Assembly (NCBI RefSeq): GCF_001424835.1
Contig: NZ_LMCQ01000012.1
Span: 125,755 to 189,754, forward strand
From: Variovorax sp. Root318D1
GTDB lineage: Bacteria; Pseudomonadota; Gammaproteobacteria; Burkholderiales; Burkholderiaceae_C
Reading direction: 5' to 3'
DNA length: 64,000 nucleotides
Shown here in pieces: positions 53,714 to 64,000 of this stretch. A model generated the notes under the pieces. The model did no database searches, had not been told where the DNA came from, and worked only from the letters and a program-made list of their open reading frames with translations. The translations under genes were made by a program, and so were the position numbers. Within the stretch, counting starts at the first letter, position 1, and each line of letters begins with the position of its first letter.

Positions 53714-54607
53714 TCAGGCCTTGGCGGTGCTGCTACGCGAAGGCCACAGCACCGAGGCGATGGCCACCATCATCAGCGCGACCGCCACCCAGTCCTGCCA
53801 GTGCACGACTTCACCCAGCCAGACCGCGCCGCTGAACACGCCGAGCACGGGAATGAACATCACGCTCAGGGTCGAGGCGACTGGCGGCAGCCCGCGCGCC
53901 AGGTAGAACCAGGCGGCGTGCGCAAAGCCGAAGATCAGCACCGCGTTGTAGAGGATCGAACCCCAGGTCACCGAACCCGGCCAGCGCCATTGACCACGCT
54001 CGAACAGCAGCGAGAGCACCGTCATCACCACGGCTGTCATCGCCGTCATCCAGAACGAGAGCGTGAGCGTCGCGAGGCCGATGCGCGTGTGCCGCAGCAG
54101 CTGTGTGCCGAGTGCCCACGTTGCGGCGGCCACCAATGCGAGCGCCACATAGCCGGGCCGGCCCGCGAGGTCGGTGAGTTCGTGCCACAGCAGCAACCCG
54201 ACGCCGATGGCGCAAGCGCCCACACCGATCCACGAGCGCCGCGTGAGCACAGCCGAAAACAGGACCGCGCCGATGATGGCGGAGAACACCGGCATCGTGT
54301 AGCCCAGGATGGCCGTGCGCCCGCCCGACAACGCCTTCACCGCAAGGATGATGCAGGCGTGCCAGATGAACATGTTGGTGGCGCCCAGCCACACCAGCTC
54401 GGGCCATGCGCTTCGGGGCACGCGGAAGGGCACCTTCATGACCACCAGCGCGAGGCCCAGCACCGGCACGCCGAGCCAGATCGAGAGTGCACGGAAGGCC
54501 AGCGGCGGATAGTCCGCCACGCCGAGCTTCATGACGGGCCAGTTCAGACCCCAAGCAAGGGTCAGGAGAACGAGCAGGACGAACTGGCGCGGCGTGAAGG
54601 AAGGCAT
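53714..54607 (-). CDS. EamA/DMT-family transporter
   Basis: A 297-residue inner-membrane protein with ten predicted hydrophobic segments in two EamA repeats. It begins PRQFVLLVLLTLAWGLNWPV, the usual DMT start. The end of the second repeat contains LPPVASTLSVMFIPVLGVFS, then GAVWLGEVVHWQDWVAVALM. Members export amino acids, purines or other metabolites. It is convergent with the GntR gene, and nothing in context indicates the substrate. Confidence 0.88.
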   Translation of the reverse strand: MPSFTPRQFVLLVLLTLAWGLNWPVMKLGVADYPPLAFRALSIWLGVPVLGLALVVMKVPFRVPRSAWPELVWLGATNMFIWHACIILAVKALSGGRTAILGYTMPVFSAIIGAVLFSAVLTRRSWIGVGACAIGVGLLLWHELTDLAGRPGYVALALVAAATWALGTQLLRHTRIGLATLTLSFWMTAMTAVVMTVLSLLFERGQWRWPGSVTWGSILYNAVLIFGFAHAAWFYLARGLPPVASTLSVMFIPVLGVFSGAVWLGEVVHWQDWVAVALMMVAIASVLWPSRSSTAKA

Positions 54608-54656
54608 GGGCCGCGATTGTGGCGCGGCCCGCGCATTCGTGCAGAAAGCGGGCCGG

Positions 54657-57737
<3,081 letters not shown>

Positions 57738-57895
57738 GATAGTGCGCCTGCCTTTTCATGGCGAGGGGGCGGGTTGTGGCGGCTTCGACGGGCGGCGCCT
57801 CGCGGGTGCCTGCCGGCTCCGCTCGCCGGGTCGGCATCGGGCACAATCTAGGGTTCTCTTCCTCCTCCTCCATCTACTTATCAGGGGCAGTGCAT

Positions 57896-58459
57896 ATGGC
57901 ATCGGTCAATAAAGTCATCGTCGTGGGCAACTTGGGTCGCGATCCCGAAATGCGTACCTTCCCAAGCGGCGACCAGGTCGCAAACGTCACCGTGGCCACC
58001 ACCGATCGCTGGAAGGACAAGCAAAGCGGCGAAATGCGCGAAGCCACCGAATGGCACCGCATCGTTTTCAACGGCCGCCTTGCCGAAATCGCCGGCCAGT
58101 ACCTGCGCAAGGGCTCGCAGGTGTATGTCGAAGGCAGCCTGCGCACGCGCAAGTGGACCGACAAGGACGGCATCGAAAAGTACACCACCGAGATCCGCGC
58201 CGACCAGATGCAGATGCTGGGCAGCCGCCAGGGCCAGGGCGGCCCCTCGGGCGATCCCGAGGACGATGGCGGCTACTCGCAAGGCGGTGGTGGTGGCGGC
58301 GGTGGCTACTCGCAAGGTGCGGGCGGCGGCGGTGGGGGTGGCGGCTACGCTCCTCGTGCACCGGCTGCGGCACCCCGTGCTCCTGCAGCCGCGCCGCGCC
58401 AGGCACCGGCCAAGTCGTCGTCGGGCTTCGACGACATGGACGACGACATTCCGTTCTGA
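57896..58459 (+). CDS. ssb: Single-stranded DNA-binding protein
   Basis: An SSB of 187 residues. The OB-fold (1-110) starts [20 protein letters not shown] and contains [21 protein letters not shown] glycine-rich linker with runs of six to eight glycines and an Ala/Pro-rich repeat ([20 protein letters not shown]) follows. The C-terminus DMDDDIPF is the acidic tip that recruits partner proteins. AGGGG lies about 9 nt before the ATG. It is divergent from uvrA and ended by a strong terminator at 58490-58521. Confidence 0.97.
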   Translation: MASVNKVIVVGNLGRDPEMRTFPSGDQVANVTVATTDRWKDKQSGEMREATEWHRIVFNGRLAEIAGQYLRKGSQVYVEGSLRTRKWTDKDGIEKYTTEIRADQMQMLGSRQGQGGPSGDPEDDGGYSQGGGGGGGGYSQGAGGGGGGGGYAPRAPAAAPRAPAAAPRQAPAKSSSGFDDMDDDIPF

Positions 58460-58489
58460 AATCAAGTCGTCCGGTATTTGTCGATCAAG

Positions 58490-58521
58490 GGCCTGCAGCC
58501 CATTCGCTGCAGGCCTTTTTT
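58490..58521 (+). terminator. Rho-independent terminator after ssb
   Basis: GGCCTGCAG and CTGCAGGCC form a perfect 9-bp stem around an 8-nt loop, followed by TTTTTT. It starts 30 nt after the ssb stop. Confidence 0.92.
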
Positions 58522-58596
58522 GTTTGTTCGACGCGACCTCGCCTGCTCTAGCAAGTCATCGTCACCCTGATCGGGGCTGCTGACGTCGCCAGCCCC

Positions 58597-59310
58597 TCAG
58601 CCGGCCAGGCCCACGAACACGTTCTGCACGTCGTCATTGGCGTCGATGGCGGCCAGGAAGACTTCGACTTCTTCCAGGTGCTCAGCGCTCAGGCTGGCCG
58701 GATCGACCGGGTTCTTTGGCTTGTAGCCCAACTTGGCCGACAAGACCGTGAAGCCCTGGGCCGGCAGTGCGCGGCTCACGAGGTCCAGGTCGGTGGGGTC
58801 GGTCAGGAATACGGTGGCGCCACCTTCGGCGGCCGGCTCGAAGTCCTGCGCGCCCGCCTCGATGGCGGCCACTTCGGCGTCGGCATCCGGGCGCGAGGGC
58901 TCGGCCTCGATCATGCCAACGTGGTCGAAATCCCATGACACCGAGCCCGAGGTGCCCAACTGGCCTTTGCGAAACAGCACGCGCATTTCAGGCGCCGTGC
59001 GGTTCACGTTGTCCGTCAGGCATTCGACCATCACGGGCACCTGGTGCGGCGCGAAACCTTCGTAGATCACATGCTCGAAGTGCACCGCCTCACCAGTGAG
59101 GCCGGCGCCTTTCTTGATGGCGCGGTCGAGCGTGTCCTTGGGCATCGAGACCTTGCGGGCCTGCTCCACCACCAGCCGGAGGCGCGCATTCGAGCCCGGA
59201 TCGGCACCGCTGCGCGCGGCAACCATGATTTCCTTGGCCAGTTTTCCGAACAGGCGGCCCTTGGCATTGGCGGCCAGGTCCTTGTGTTTTGCTTTCCACT
59301 GTGCGCCCAT
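58597..59310 (-). CDS. yebC: YebC/PmpR-family DNA-binding regulatory protein
   Basis: A protein of 237 residues, the usual YebC length. It starts [20 protein letters not shown] and has the conserved [20 protein letters not shown], then [20 protein letters not shown]. The middle domain has [20 protein letters not shown]. YebC/TACO1 proteins act as transcription regulators or assist translation of polyproline stretches. It is encoded alone, convergent with ssb, with an upstream 411-bp non-coding stretch. Confidence 0.94.
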   Translation of the reverse strand: MGAQWKAKHKDLAANAKGRLFGKLAKEIMVAARSGADPGSNARLRLVVEQARKVSMPKDTLDRAIKKGAGLTGEAVHFEHVIYEGFAPHQVPVMVECLTDNVNRTAPEMRVLFRKGQLGTSGSVSWDFDHVGMIEAEPSRPDADAEVAAIEAGAQDFEPAAEGGATVFLTDPTDLDLVSRALPAQGFTVLSAKLGYKPKNPVDPASLSAEHLEEVEVFLAAIDANDDVQNVFVGLAG

Positions 59311-59721
59311 GGCGGATGTTCCTTGTGTTGGTGTGCCGTGTCTTGCCTCGATGGGCGCCGGGCCGAAGGGCTGGATGAACGGTTTGGGGCAGCTACTGTA
59401 GCCCAGCGCCTGCGGACAGCGGCTTTTTCCAGGTGGTGCGGTCCGGTTGCCCCTGTTTTCGGCATCTGCTCGCGGCCTGTGTGGTTTGCGCCATGTGAAA
59501 CGGAGCGATTGTTTCCATTCCGTGAACGCCGCGGTTCTGTTTGATGAGGGTTTTTACTTAGATGGCGGCGCACAATTCATCTCACAGACCGGCCCCCAAG
59601 CCGATCTGGGTGAACAGGGCCCCGAGCGAGGTGGCCGCCCCCCAGAAGAGGGACGGTGACCCACCCAAGACCGGTTCGAAATCATCCAAGTCAAAACTGA
59701 ACTGAATTGAAGGAAATCCAA
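59311..59721. other. 411-bp intergenic region
   Basis: This gap separates divergent yebC and the small secreted-protein gene. I see no convincing gene: apparent reading frames on either strand lack family sequence and ribosome binding sites. It is AT-richer near 59500-59580 (GGGTTTTTACTTAGATGG) and shortly before 59722. It probably holds both promoters and a leader for the downstream gene. A GGGCCCCGAGCGAGGTGG stretch near 59610-59630 is GC-rich, without a clear fold. Confidence 0.5.
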
Positions 59722-60102
59722 ATGACCGCCTCGAAGATCCTCTCCGCCGTTGCTGTTGCCCTGATGGCTGTCGCCGGCGCCGCCCACGCTGAAACCTATG
59801 AAGGCGTGCACCAACTGACTTCGGCCGCCAGCCGCGCCGACGTCGCCGGCCAAGCCGTGGTTGCCGCGCACAGCGCGAACCCCTACGCCACCGGCGCCAA
59901 TGCAGGCCCGGCCCAAGTGTTCGTCTCGTCGACCAGCCGTGATGCGGTCCGTGCCGACGCCGTGGCCGCTGCCCGCAGCGCAGACCCCTACGCCGAAGGC
60001 GCTTCAGCTGGCGTCGCACCCATCGTCGCCAGCACGGTGGACCGCTCCACGGTGCGTGCCGCAGCCCGCGCCGCTGCTCGCGGCGACGCACTGCCGCTGT
60101 AA
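59722..60102 (+). CDS. Small secreted Ala-rich repeat protein
   Basis: A 126-residue exported protein of unknown function. The signal peptide TASKILSAVAVALMAVAGAA ends near AHAETY. The mature part is about two and a half repeats of roughly 33 residues: RADVAGQAVVAAHSANPYAT with GANAGPAQ; then RADAVAAARSADPYAEGASA with GVAPI; then a partial RAAARAAARG. The shared core is R-x-x-A-V-A-A-x-S-A-[ND]-P-Y-A-x-G-A-x-A-G. AAGGAAAT precedes the ATG. It resembles the DUF4148-like small periplasmic proteins abundant in Burkholderiales. It stands alone, with a terminator after it. Confidence 0.72.
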   Translation: MTASKILSAVAVALMAVAGAAHAETYEGVHQLTSAASRADVAGQAVVAAHSANPYATGANAGPAQVFVSSTSRDAVRADAVAAARSADPYAEGASAGVAPIVASTVDRSTVRAAARAAARGDALPL

Positions 60103-60145
60103 GCGTTGATCGGCCTCGGCGCTCTGCGAGCGCCGGTCCCGCAAA

Positions 60146-60177
60146 GCCGGCCCTGCGAATGCAGGGGCCGGCTTTTT
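60146..60177 (+). terminator. Terminator after the small secreted protein
   Basis: GCCGGCCCTGC and GCAGGGGCCGGC pair over 11 bp with one bulged G around GAAT, followed by TTTTT. It lies 43 nt after the stop and just before the end of the convergent gene. Confidence 0.85.
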
Positions 60178-60184
60178 CATGCGT

Positions 60185-61186
60185 CTATTGCCGCGCAGGC
60201 AACCAGTGCAGGCGCGTGATGAAGAACGGCGCGCCGCTGCCCTCGGTCGGGTCGTGCAGTTCGACCCACCACTGGGTCGATGCGTCAGGGTTGGCGCCGC
60301 TCTGGGTCGCGTGTGCGCAAAGCTTGCCGGCATAGCGCACCCGGCCCGCCCGTGCGGTGTCGCCGCACGTCATCACGGTCTCGTCGCAGCATTCGTCGAG
60401 CCATGTCCAGCCCCCATCGGCTTCGCTTCGGATCGATTGCCGCATCAGGCGCGCGCCAATGCGTTGCGGCGCCGCCGTGCGCTCGCCAGTCTGCGGTGCT
60501 GGCACGGTGCCCAGCAACTGCACTTCGAGTGGTTCGCCGACCCGAAAGCCTTCGCCGCGCTCCAGCGACAGGTCTTGCAGCGCGATGCGCACCGGACGGC
60601 GCTCGCGCAACGTCGTCACGACGAAGACCACCGTCAATACCGAGAAGGTGCCAAACACCGGCAGGCCGACCGCCAGCCAGAGCCACTGCCATCCACCGGC
60701 CAGCGCCCAGGTGATGGCGTTGAACCCGAAGAGCGCGAAGAAAACCAGCACGGCCAGCGCGACCAGCCAGGCGATCCAGTCGCCGGCCGACCGGCGTACG
60801 CGTTCCGTGACGGGCGGCGCGCCCGAGGTCCATTCGGCTGGCTGCACCTCGGCCAGCGGAGCCGTGCCGGCCACGCGCGGATCCGGCCATGGCGACCAGA
60901 AATTCGCAGGCGTGTCGTCCAGGGAAATTCGCTGGAGATCGGTCCAGGCCGGCAGGTAGGCCGTTGCGGTTTCCTCGCCTTCCACCTCCAGGGTGGCGTC
61001 GTCTTCGAAACCGCGCGGGTACACGCCGGGTGCCTGGTGGTGCCGCGCTTCCTGCAGGTCGACGATCAAGGTGCCGCCGCCCACTTCCGCGGCCTGGTAG
61101 CGGCCGTCGGAAGAGACGAATCCGTATCCGGGCGAGTGTCCGGACAGATGGGCGATCAATGCGACGGACGGATGAAGCCGGGCCAT
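60185..61186 (-). CDS. Unrecognised protein with two central membrane segments
   Basis: A 333-residue protein I cannot assign. The N-terminal 135 residues are soluble, with [20 protein letters not shown] and [20 protein letters not shown]. Two hydrophobic segments follow ([20 protein letters not shown] and [20 protein letters not shown]). The C-terminal soluble domain has paired cysteines ([13 protein letters not shown]) and [11 protein letters not shown], ending in [13 protein letters not shown]. The start at [16 protein letters not shown] is the best protein-like one, but no ribosome binding site is seen. It is divergent from the LLM oxidoreductase gene, about 110 bp away. Confidence 0.6.
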   Translation of the reverse strand: MARLHPSVALIAHLSGHSPGYGFVSSDGRYQAAEVGGGTLIVDLQEARHHQAPGVYPRGFEDDATLEVEGEETATAYLPAWTDLQRISLDDTPANFWSPWPDPRVAGTAPLAEVQPAEWTSGAPPVTERVRRSAGDWIAWLVALAVLVFFALFGFNAITWALAGGWQWLWLAVGLPVFGTFSVLTVVFVVTTLRERRPVRIALQDLSLERGEGFRVGEPLEVQLLGTVPAPQTGERTAAPQRIGARLMRQSIRSEADGGWTWLDECCDETVMTCGDTARAGRVRYAGKLCAHATQSGANPDASTQWWVELHDPTEGSGAPFFITRLHWLPARQ

Positions 61187-61295
61187 GGAGGAATGGGGAG
61201 AGCCGCCGAGCATACATAGCGACCGCGGAGTCCCTAACAGAGCACGCATTGGCCTGCACGAGCAGGGACCACCGGATCGCGCGATCATCCGGCCC

Positions 61296-62282
61296 ATGAT
61301 TCCGTTCTCGATCCTCGACCTCTCCCCGATCACCGAAGGCAGCGATGCCGCGCAGTCGTTCCGCAACTCGCTCTCGCTCGCGCAGCACGGCGAAAAGCTG
61401 GGCTACACGCGATACTGGCTCGCGGAGCATCACGGCATGCCGGGCATCGCGAGCGCCGCCACGGCGGTGCTGCTGGCCTATATAGGCGCCGGCACCTCGA
61501 CGATCCGCATCGGCGCCGGCGGCGTAATGCTGCCCAACCATTCGCCGCTGGTGATTGCCGAGCAGTTCGGCACGCTGGAGTCGCTGTACCCGGGGCGCAT
61601 CGATCTTGGCCTGGGCCGTGCGCCCGGCTCCGACCAGCGCACCGCGCGCGCCTTGCGCCGCAATCTCGAATCCGATGCCGACCAGTTTCCGCAGGACGTG
61701 GTCGAGCTGATGGACTTCATGTCGAAGGCGCCGCAGCAGCCCGTGCGGGCGGTGCCCGGCGCGGGGCTCGAAGTGCCGGTGTGGATCCTCGGCTCGAGCA
61801 CCTTCGGCGCCCAGCTGGCGGCGCACCTTGGCCTCCCCTACGCCTTTGCCTCGCACTTTGCGCCGCAGCAGCTGATGCAGGCGATCCAGATCTACCGCGA
61901 GACCTTCAAGCCATCGGCGCAGCTGCAGAAGCCGTACGTGATGCTGGGCTTCAACGTGTTCGTGGCCGACACCGACGAGGAGGCTGAATTTCGCGCCACG
62001 TCATGGCAGCAGGCCTTTGTCAATCTTCGCAGTGGCCGGCCCGGGCGCCTGCCGCCGCCGGTCGAAAACTATCGGCAGAAGGTGGGGCCGGCGGAGAACG
62101 CACTGCTCGATTCGGTGCTCTCCTGTTCGGCCGTGGGTTCTCCCGCCAAGGTGCGCGAAGGCGTGCAGGCCTTCATTGAAAGGACGGGCGCCGACGAACT
62201 GATGATTACGTCGCAGGTGTTCGACCACGTGGCGCGGCTGCGCTCTTACGAACTGTTGGCCGGGCTGCGCGGCCGAGGCTGA
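61296..62282 (+). CDS. LLM-class flavin-dependent oxidoreductase
   Basis: A 328-residue luciferase-like TIM-barrel enzyme using FMN. The conserved parts are [40 protein letters not shown] and [20 protein letters not shown], followed by PGSDQ. The C-terminal region [20 protein letters not shown] and [11 protein letters not shown] is also typical. The family oxidises or reduces small organics with NAD(P)H/FMN, and many members have no known substrate. The start [12 protein letters not shown] is the usual one. It is 49 nt upstream of mnmA and may share its transcript. Confidence 0.88.
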   Translation: MIPFSILDLSPITEGSDAAQSFRNSLSLAQHGEKLGYTRYWLAEHHGMPGIASAATAVLLAYIGAGTSTIRIGAGGVMLPNHSPLVIAEQFGTLESLYPGRIDLGLGRAPGSDQRTARALRRNLESDADQFPQDVVELMDFMSKAPQQPVRAVPGAGLEVPVWILGSSTFGAQLAAHLGLPYAFASHFAPQQLMQAIQIYRETFKPSAQLQKPYVMLGFNVFVADTDEEAEFRATSWQQAFVNLRSGRPGRLPPPVENYRQKVGPAENALLDSVLSCSAVGSPAKVREGVQAFIERTGADELMITSQVFDHVARLRSYELLAGLRGRG

Positions 62283-62331
62283 TTCCCCCACGCGGCCGGG
62301 CCTGGCGCGGGGCTGGGACAATGGCGGGCTT

Positions 62332-63450
62332 ATGGCAGCAGCAAAGCAACGGATCGTGGTGGGACTGAGCGGCGGGGTCGATTCCGCCGTGACGGCGCAT
62401 CTGCTCAAGCAGCAGGGGCACGAGGTGGTCGGCATCTTCATGAAGAACTGGGAAGATGACGACGACAGCGAATACTGCTCGTCGAACATCGACTTCGTGG
62501 ACGCGGCCGCCGTGGCCGACGTGCTGGGCATCGAGATCGAGCACGTCAACTTCGCGTCCGACTACAAGGACCGCGTGTTCGCCGAGTTCCTGCGCGAGTA
62601 CAAGGCCGGCCGCACGCCCAACCCGGACGTGCTGTGCAATGCCGAGATCAAGTTCAAGGCCTTTCTTGACCATGCGATGCGCCTGGGTGCCGAGAAGATC
62701 GCGACCGGCCACTACGCCCGCGTGCGGCTGAACGAAGCCACGGGCAAGCACGAACTGCTCAAGGGGCTCGACCCGTCCAAGGACCAGAGCTACTTCCTGC
62801 ACCGGCTGAATCAGGCGCAGCTTTCGAAGACGCTGTTCCCCGTGGGCGAACTGCACAAGACCGAGGTGCGCCGCATCGCGGAAGAAATTGGCCTGCCCAA
62901 CGCCAAGAAGAAGGACTCGACCGGCATCTGCTTCATCGGCGAGCGGCCGTTCCGCGAGTTCCTCAACCGCTACATCTCGAAGGAACCGGGGCCGATCAGG
63001 GACGACCGCGGCCGCAAGCTTGGCGAGCACCAGGGCCTGAGCTTCTACACGCTGGGCCAGCGGCAGGGGCTGGGCATTGGCGGCGTCAAGGAGAAGGGCG
63101 CGCAGCGCGGCTCGGGCGACCACTCGCCGTGGTTCGTGGCGCGCAAGGACGTCGAGAAGAACACACTGTGGGTGGTGCAAGGGCACGACCACCCCTGGCT
63201 GCTGTCGTCTGCGCTGACCGCAGGGGACGCGAGCTGGGTCTCGGGCGAGGCGCCCGCGCCGGGCGGCTACGGGTCCAAGGCGCGCTACCGGCAGGCCGAT
63301 GCGGCTTGCCGAATGGACGAAAGGGATGGGGCGGATGGCGAGGCGGGCTTCAGCCTGCGTTTCGACGAGCCGCAATGGGCGGTCACGCCCGGGCAATCGG
63401 CCGTGCTCTACGACGGCGAGCGCTGCCTCGGCGGCGGGGTCATCGTCTGA
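62332..63450 (+). CDS. mnmA: tRNA-specific 2-thiouridylase MnmA
   Basis: A 372-residue enzyme that thiolates U34 of Glu, Gln and Lys tRNAs. It has the ATP-pyrophosphatase loop [20 protein letters not shown], catalytic C102 in [12 protein letters not shown] and C200 in [18 protein letters not shown] and [12 protein letters not shown] are also diagnostic. Length is normal. It is essential or near-essential in most bacteria. The gene is convergent with the NUDIX hydrolase gene, which is also a frequent mnmA neighbour (NudJ) in gamma-proteobacteria. Confidence 0.97.
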   Translation: MAAAKQRIVVGLSGGVDSAVTAHLLKQQGHEVVGIFMKNWEDDDDSEYCSSNIDFVDAAAVADVLGIEIEHVNFASDYKDRVFAEFLREYKAGRTPNPDVLCNAEIKFKAFLDHAMRLGAEKIATGHYARVRLNEATGKHELLKGLDPSKDQSYFLHRLNQAQLSKTLFPVGELHKTEVRRIAEEIGLPNAKKKDSTGICFIGERPFREFLNRYISKEPGPIRDDRGRKLGEHQGLSFYTLGQRQGLGIGGVKEKGAQRGSGDHSPWFVARKDVEKNTLWVVQGHDHPWLLSSALTAGDASWVSGEAPAPGGYGSKARYRQADAACRMDERDGADGEAGFSLRFDEPQWAVTPGQSAVLYDGERCLGGGVIV

Positions 63451-63477
63451 TCGCCTGAAGCGGGGGCGCGGCCGCAG

Positions 63478-63960
63478 TCAGCGCACCGAGTCGTGGACGC
63501 GGATCAGTTCGAGCGGGTAGCGCCGGCCGGCCAGATGGTCTTCGACGGACTGCAGCAGCAGCGGACTGCGATGCCGCGGCACGCTGGCGCGGATTTCGTC
63601 GGCGCTCATCCAGACTGTTCGCACGATGCCTTCGTCGAGGGCCCGCCCCGCTTCCTTCGGGCCCAGGATGCCGGCAAACGCAAAGCGCATGTAGATCACG
63701 TCGTCTTCGTTCTTGCCGGTCCGATGGCTCGATCGTGCCATGTAGATGCCGATCAGCGCGGTGGGCGTGAAGGCGTGGGCGGTCTCCTCGAGCGTTTCGC
63801 GGGCGCAGCCTTCGATGGGCGATTCGCCGGGGTCGAGGTGCCCCGCCGGCGTGTTGAGCCTGAGGCCCTGGGCCGTGTGCTCCTCCACCAGCAGGAACTT
63901 GCCGTCCTGCTCGATCACCGCGGCCACGGTGACGTTGGGTTTCCAGCGGGATATCGTCAT
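63478..63960 (-). CDS. NUDIX hydrolase (NudJ-like)
   Basis: A 160-residue NUDIX enzyme. The box is complete, from G40 through E46, R54, E55, E58 and E59 (GHLDPGESPIEGCARETLEE). The N-terminal PNVTVAAVIEQDGKFLLVEE and its place beside mnmA recall NudJ, which hydrolyses nucleoside di- and triphosphates and HMP-PP. The last 40 bases of the window upstream of its start show no further gene. Confidence 0.88.
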   Translation of the reverse strand: MTISRWKPNVTVAAVIEQDGKFLLVEEHTAQGLRLNTPAGHLDPGESPIEGCARETLEETAHAFTPTALIGIYMARSSHRTGKNEDDVIYMRFAFAGILGPKEAGRALDEGIVRTVWMSADEIRASVPRHRSPLLLQSVEDHLAGRRYPLELIRVHDSVR

Positions 63961-64000
63961 TTGTCGCGCGGGCAGTGGGAAGAGCGATTGGAGACAGTAT

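Noticed and set aside
54623..54651. GGCCCGC/GCGGGCC inverted repeat beyond the uvrA end
   Set aside because: The loop is 15 nt and no T-run follows; this is expected by chance in such GC-rich DNA.
58261..58400. Glycine and Ala/Pro repeats in ssb as a tandem-repeat anomaly
   Set aside because: A low-complexity linker between the OB fold and acidic tip is normal for SSB proteins.
59660..59680. GGTTCGAAATC resembling a tRNA T-loop
   Set aside because: No acceptor, D or anticodon stems can be paired around it.
59554..59916. Minus-strand reading frame of about 120 codons overlapping the secreted repeat protein
   Set aside because: It is antisense to a gene with a clear signal peptide and ribosome binding site, and has no protein-like features.

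Overview
The window is high-GC, densely coded bacterial chromosome. Gene content and order suggest a betaproteobacterium of the Comamonadaceae, most like Variovorax: orphan Bug/TctC solute-binding proteins, many CoA-dependent catabolic genes, a PHA-type phasin, a 3-hydroxybenzoate/gentisate cluster, and uvrA divergent from ssb. This placement rests on gene content and protein resemblance recalled from memory, not on a database search. I saw no rRNA, tRNA, CRISPR array, insertion sequence or prophage.

Region 1 (1-5.9 kb, minus strand) is an acyclic-terpene type operon. It encodes the two subunits of a geranyl-CoA-carboxylase-like enzyme, an SDR, a citronellyl-CoA-dehydrogenase-like protein and a second acyl-CoA dehydrogenase cut by the window edge. 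A 16-bp RNA hairpin sits directly before the first gene. Region 2 (6-15 kb) holds assorted housekeeping and hydrolytic genes: a beta-propeller lipoprotein, a DUF445 protein, ArgE, a GDPD lipoprotein, a coupled M20 amidohydrolase/DUF2817 pair, and an orphan branched-chain-type binding protein. Region 3 (15-23 kb) has a molybdopterin oxidoreductase overlapping a zinc aminopeptidase lipoprotein, which overlaps a PHA-system protein. A CoA-transferase, ACBP, TPR protein, TetR regulator, phasin and acyl-CoA thioesterase follow.

Region 4 (23-31 kb) is a LysR-controlled 3-hydroxybenzoate to gentisate pathway: gentisate dioxygenase, fumarylpyruvate-type hydrolase and FAD hydroxylase. Two Bug binding proteins and an FAD oxidoreductase lie downstream. 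Region 5 (31-39 kb) has tesB, a SulP/STAS transporter, a methyltransferase, a complete livKHMGF branched-chain-type ABC importer with a visible promoter, and a stand-alone F0 c-subunit gene (atpE-like) away from any ATP synthase operon.

Region 6 (39-54 kb) is the most unusual. A 1569-residue exported protein combines a beta-propeller, Ig-like, LamG, PKD, a second propeller, a di-heme cytochrome peroxidase-like part and a ricin-type lectin. Next to it is a two-armed carbohydrate or polyol system. The leftward arm encodes a Tat-type sugar-binding protein, ATPase, permease, aldo/keto reductase and DhnA-type aldolase. The rightward arm encodes an FGGY kinase, a GlpD-like dehydrogenase and a GntR regulator. 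The shared control region carries two identical TGTTATGACA sites, one between promoter boxes and one ending on the kinase start codon. Together these genes could import a sugar or polyol, phosphorylate it, oxidise it and cleave it by aldol reaction. The substrate is unknown.

Region 7 (54-64 kb) is mostly core: an EamA exporter, uvrA, ssb with a clear terminator, a YebC-family protein, a small secreted repeat protein behind a 411-bp non-coding leader, an unrecognised membrane protein, an LLM flavin oxidoreductase, mnmA and a NUDIX hydrolase.
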